From: Alphaproteobacteria bacterium
GTDB taxonomy: Bacteria; Pseudomonadota; Alphaproteobacteria; Sphingomonadales; Sphingomonadaceae
Direction of reading: 5' to 3'
Length of the DNA stretch: 10,561 nt
Assembly (NCBI GenBank): GCA_018828205.1
Contig: JAHJWA010000278.1
Location: forward strand, 1 to 10,561
Under the pieces are notes generated by a model. The model worked only from the letters and a program-made list of their open reading frames with translations. It did not search any database and was not told where the DNA came from. The translations under genes were made by a program, and so were the position numbers. Shown here in pieces: positions 7,832 through 10,561 of the stretch (position 1 is the stretch's first letter; each line of letters starts with the position of its first letter).

Positions 7832-7849
7832 GGCCGGACAGCGTCGGCC
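7832..7849 (+). other. Hairpin just before the aminotransferase ribosome site
   Basis: GGCCG (7832-7836) and CGGCC (7845-7849) form a 5-base stem with an 8-base loop, ending 2 bases before the ribosome site AAGGA (7852-7856). The same GGCCG/CGGCC arms occur in the hairpin at 7768-7787, so the two could swap partners. A role in setting aminotransferase expression is possible but unproven, since GC-rich DNA makes such arms common. Confidence 0.25.
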
Positions 7850-7861
7850 CTAAGGATCGAA

Positions 7862-9046
7862 ATGGCCTCTGAACTCCCGCTGCAACCGGCAACAACCTAT
7901 TCCCAATGGGTGCGGCAGGTCATTGCTTTGATGAAATCAACGGACCAGAAACAACTGGTCAGCCTGTTCGAAAGTTCGGTGACGGAGCCGGTCGAACTCC
8001 TGTCTGCGCTTGTCGCATCCAGCTTCGCCGAGCCAGTCACGAACCGTTATGCGAGCGCGTTCGGCGACGGCAATCCGTGGGTCACGGCGCAGCTGGCCCG
8101 CGACTACGGCGTCGGCGAGGATCAGGTTGTTTGCACGACCGGCGCGACGGGGGCCTTGTCGCTGATCTATCGTGCGCTTCTCAAACCCGGCGATCGGGTG
8201 CTGGTCGAAAATCCCGGCTTCGACTTGTTCGCCATATTGGCCCGATCACAGGGCTACGGAGTCGATAGCTTCGAGCGGACGGGATCGCGTTTTGACGTGG
8301 ATCCCGAAGCCGTGGACAGAGCGATAACGCAGCAGACCCGCATCGTCGTCATATCCGATTTGCACAATCCATCGGGCTTTTCGTTACCTGCCGACACGCT
8401 CAGGGCGCTGGGGGAGATCGCCGATCGCCGACAGGTCACGATCATCGTCGACGAGGTGTATTCTCCCTATGTCGGCAGCGATGTTCGCGCTGCGGCCAGC
8501 AGAAACCTGTCCCCGCGCATTCTTTCGGTCAACAGCCTGACGAAGATCTACGGGCTGAGCACTCTGCGCTGCGGCTGGATCGTTGGTGATGCTTCCATGA
8601 TCAAGCCGATCCGGGCCCTCGGTCAGGAGATCGACTTCGGTATCTCCAAGCTGGGTCATGCCGTGGCGGCACTTGTGTTGGAAGACCCCGCCGCCTTTCG
8701 CGCTCGGACCAACGGTATGATCGCCCGGACACGCCCGATCGTGGAGCTCTATCATCGCGGCTGGTTGACTGAAGGACTGGTCGATGGCGATCTGCCGGAC
8801 CATGGTTGCATCGCGTTTCTCCGCCTGCCCGGCATAGCGGACACCAAACGGTTCTCCGCATGGTTGGCGCAGGAGGGCGGTGCGGTGGTGGTGCCAGGCG
8901 AATACTTCGGTGCTCCGGGGCATGTCCGGATCGGATTCGGTATCGAGCCAGGCGCTCTCGAGCTTGGCCTGCAGATGCTCACCGAAGGCTTGATCAAATA
9001 CCGTGAAGGACTGTCCGGTCCGAGCGCAGAGAGGGTTAGAGCATGA
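7862..9046 (+). CDS. Cytoplasmic class I/II PLP aminotransferase
   Basis: A 394-residue fold-type I aminotransferase, close to the usual length for the class. The landmarks are in order: Asn169 in HNPSG, Asp197 and Tyr200 in IIVDEVY, the PLP Schiff-base Lys228 in SLTKIYGLSTLRCGW, Arg236 (phosphate/active site) in the same motif, and Arg356 in GHVRIGFG, the residue that usually binds the substrate carboxylate. There is no signal peptide, so it acts in the cytoplasm, unlike most products of the locus. The start is supported by AAGGA (7852-7856) at 5-base spacing. It follows the receptor gene by 100 bases and overlaps the start of S10-C in ATGA, so the two are translationally coupled. It probably transaminates an amino acid released from the imported substrate; related fold-type I enzymes also do lyase or cyclising chemistry, and the substrate cannot be read from the sequence. 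Confidence 0.88.
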   Translation: MASELPLQPATTYSQWVRQVIALMKSTDQKQLVSLFESSVTEPVELLSALVASSFAEPVTNRYASAFGDGNPWVTAQLARDYGVGEDQVVCTTGATGALSLIYRALLKPGDRVLVENPGFDLFAILARSQGYGVDSFERTGSRFDVDPEAVDRAITQQTRIVVISDLHNPSGFSLPADTLRALGEIADRRQVTIIVDEVYSPYVGSDVRAAASRNLSPRILSVNSLTKIYGLSTLRCGWIVGDASMIKPIRALGQEIDFGISKLGHAVAALVLEDPAAFRARTNGMIARTRPIVELYHRGWLTEGLVDGDLPDHGCIAFLRLPGIADTKRFSAWLAQEGGAVVVPGEYFGAPGHVRIGFGIEPGALELGLQMLTEGLIKYREGLSGPSAERVRA

Positions 9047-10458
9047 TGTCAGTCGCGATCCGATCGACGATCGGTGGAGCCATCGCCTGCGCAGCCGTGT
9101 GGTCGGCCCAGGTCGGCGCACAACCCTATGTGGTCGAAGCGGAGACATATCCCGTTTCGGCCGTGGAGGGACCAGCGGACGCCACCGTGGGAACCATCGC
9201 CTATATCCAGCGGGAGGCAGGCACGCGTCCGATCCTGTTCGCGTTTAACGGAGGTCCAGGAGCGTCCTCGACCTTTCTCCATCTGGGGGTGCTCGGTCCG
9301 TACCGGGTAGAGGTGCCGGCCGATCCCGCCGCTGCCTTGCCTGCTGTGGGTCGCCTGGTCCGGAGCGAAAACGATCTGTTGGATACGATGGATATCGTAT
9401 TCCTCGATCCGCCGGGCACAGGTCTCTCGACACGCGAGGGCGCCGATCCCGAACAGTACAATTCGGTCGAGGGGGATGCCATGGCGGTGGCGCAGGCCGT
9501 GATCGCCTGGCTGGAGCGGCACGACCGGCGGGACGCGCCGATCTATATATTGGGCGAAAGCTACGGAACGATCCGCGCGGCTGCGATGCTCGATGCATTT
9601 GGCGAGATGGGGGCCCAGCCCGAAATTCGCGGCGTGGTCTTGCTGGGCCAGGCGCTCAACATGATCGAGACCTCTCAGCGCCCCGACAATATCCTGAGCT
9701 ACGTCGTTTCGCTGCCGACGCTGGCGGCGATCGCCTGTTACCATGGCCAGGGGGCGGCAGGCTGCACACCCGAACAAGGCGCCCTCGAGGCCGCGAATTT
9801 TGCCCGGGGTCCCTATCTGGACGCCCTGTTCGCGGGACAGCGGATCGACGAGGCGACCAGGACCGAGGTTGCTGAGCGACTGCAGGAACTCACCGGCATC
9901 GCGGCAGAATACTACCTCGCCAATGACCTGCGCATCTCTAAGGAACAATTCCGCGTCCGTTTACTCCGGAGGCGGGGCTTGGTCCCCGGGCGCTACGACG
10001 CGCGATACACTGCGCCTCTCCCGCCCGAAGCCGGCGATACGATTGGACCCGATGCGTTCTCTGCCGTCTCCGACCTCTACGCCAACGCCATGCCGGGCTA
10101 TCTTGAGCAATTGGCCATCGTCCCCGACCCGCAGGCCTATAGGGTGCTGGCTCGTTTCGAGGGCACCTGGAGCTATGGCGGCACGGATTCTCCCTTTTCC
10201 GACTGGCCGTTCATGAGCAGCGTCGAGCGCGCGGCGGCGAACGATGCCTGCCTGCGACTGTTCGTCGGTACCGGCCTGTTCGATTTAACGACGACCATCG
10301 GGGCGGCCGACTACCTGTTGGCGCAATCCGAATTGCCGCGCGAACGTGCCATATCCAAAACCTATCGAGCCGGTCACATGTTTTATTCGGACCCAGACGA
10401 GCGGGACAGATTCCTGGCGGATCTCCGGAACTTCGTCGCCGCGGACGCTTGCGCGTGA
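9043..10458 (+). CDS. Periplasmic S10 family serine carboxypeptidase (S10-C)
   Basis: A 471-residue S10 peptidase with an N-terminal Sec signal (likely cleavage after VGA at residue 26). NGGPGASS is at 69-76, nucleophile Ser173 in LGESYGT, Asp414 in GTGLFDLTT and His445 in YRAGHMFYSD, so the triad is intact. A pair Cys232/Cys241 and Cys403 with Cys470 could form disulfides in the periplasm. It shares local segments with S10-A (SLPTLAAIACYH against LLPTLAAVAWHH, and NDLRISKEQF against GNLRIGKSSF), so these two are nearer relatives. The ATG overlaps the aminotransferase stop (ATGA at 9043-9046); a second ATG follows at once at 9046. GAGAGGG about 8 bases upstream serves as ribosome site. The last ten codons lie inside the first unit of a 63-base tandem repeat, so the C-terminus (FVAADACA) borders duplicated DNA. 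Confidence 0.9.
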   Translation: MMSVAIRSTIGGAIACAAVWSAQVGAQPYVVEAETYPVSAVEGPADATVGTIAYIQREAGTRPILFAFNGGPGASSTFLHLGVLGPYRVEVPADPAAALPAVGRLVRSENDLLDTMDIVFLDPPGTGLSTREGADPEQYNSVEGDAMAVAQAVIAWLERHDRRDAPIYILGESYGTIRAAAMLDAFGEMGAQPEIRGVVLLGQALNMIETSQRPDNILSYVVSLPTLAAIACYHGQGAAGCTPEQGALEAANFARGPYLDALFAGQRIDEATRTEVAERLQELTGIAAEYYLANDLRISKEQFRVRLLRRRGLVPGRYDARYTAPLPPEAGDTIGPDAFSAVSDLYANAMPGYLEQLAIVPDPQAYRVLARFEGTWSYGGTDSPFSDWPFMSSVERAAANDACLRLFVGTGLFDLTTTIGAADYLLAQSELPRERAISKTYRAGHMFYSDPDERDRFLADLRNFVAADACA

Positions 10459-10561
10459 CAAGCGAGCATAGGGTGCAGAAAAACCCGGTGGAACTTCGTC
10501 GCCGCGGACGCTTGCGCGTGACAAGCGAGCATAGGGTGCAGAAAAACCCGGTGGAGCTTCG
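10427..10561. repeat. 63-base tandem repeat, two full units and a partial third
   Basis: Unit 1 is 10427-10489, unit 2 is 10490-10552, and the first 9 bases of a third unit (10553-10561) reach the window edge. Units 1 and 2 look identical; the partial third differs by one base (GGAGC instead of GGAAC). Unit 1 contains the last ten codons and stop of S10-C plus 31 bases downstream. The period is a multiple of 3, but each unit carries the TGA in the same frame, so the repeat does not lengthen the protein. The array may continue beyond the window, or reflect a contig-end assembly artefact. Confidence 0.9.
10446..10464 (+). other. Inverted repeat around the S10-C stop, duplicated in unit 2
   Basis: CGCTTG (10446-10451) and CAAGCG (10459-10464) form a 6-base stem whose 7-base loop holds the stop codon. 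The same element recurs at 10509-10527 in the second unit. A second small inverted repeat (GGGT and ACCC around a GCAGAAAA loop) follows in each unit. No T-run is present, so it is not a standard intrinsic terminator; protection of the transcript end is possible. Confidence 0.45.

Noticed and set aside
162..10458. Lasso-peptide or other RiPP cluster with an isopeptidase and receptor
   Set aside because: Sphingomonad lasso clusters combine a TonB receptor with a peptidase, but I see no precursor peptide, cyclase or leader peptidase, and the peptidases here are S10, not prolyl-oligopeptidase type.
10285..10524. Minus-strand frame of 79 residues with a 21-residue repeat at the right edge
   Set aside because: It exists only because the 63-base tandem repeat keeps frame; it is antisense to S10-C and has no independent support.
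10427..10561. CRISPR array
   Set aside because: The units are contiguous 63-base copies without unique spacers, and one overlaps a coding end.

Overview
The window is GC-rich and reads like an alphaproteobacterium of the order Sphingomonadales (Erythrobacter, Sphingopyxis or Novosphingobium type). The main reasons are the TonB-dependent receptor (TonB box of the EPIVVTGSRI style, no N-terminal signalling domain) and its pairing with bacterial S10 serine carboxypeptidases. This placement comes from protein style, not from a marker gene.

Layout. Bases 1-161 hold no gene I can defend. A two-gene minus-strand operon follows: a Tat-exported PLP enzyme of aminotransferase class V (2937-1681) and, 4 bases further on, a Sec-exported S10 serine carboxypeptidase (1676-162). 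A 168-base divergent control region (2938-3105) separates it from a plus-strand S10 lipoprotein (3106-4581). After a 147-base gap come a large TonB-dependent outer-membrane receptor (4729-7761), a cytoplasmic class I/II aminotransferase (7862-9046) and a third S10 carboxypeptidase (9043-10458), whose start codon overlaps the aminotransferase stop in ATGA. The right edge is a 63-base tandem repeat that begins inside the last codons of this S10 gene and runs off the window.

Working model (inference). The six genes look like one functional locus for a peptide or peptide-like substrate. The receptor brings it across the outer membrane. Three S10 enzymes (two periplasmic, one lipid-anchored), each with an intact Ser-Asp-His triad, hydrolyse or transfer acyl groups at carboxy-terminal bonds. 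The Tat-exported PLP enzyme acts on an amino-acid group in the periplasm, as PvdN does in pyoverdine maturation. The cytoplasmic aminotransferase handles a released amino acid. No regulator, inner-membrane transporter or biosynthetic assembly line lies in the window, so catabolism or scavenging fits better than biosynthesis, but neither is proven.

A 14-base motif of the form CGCATAWWTWTGCS occurs twice in the divergent region and once, as a palindrome with perfect 6-base arms, upstream of the receptor gene. It is a candidate operator tying the promoters into one regulon.
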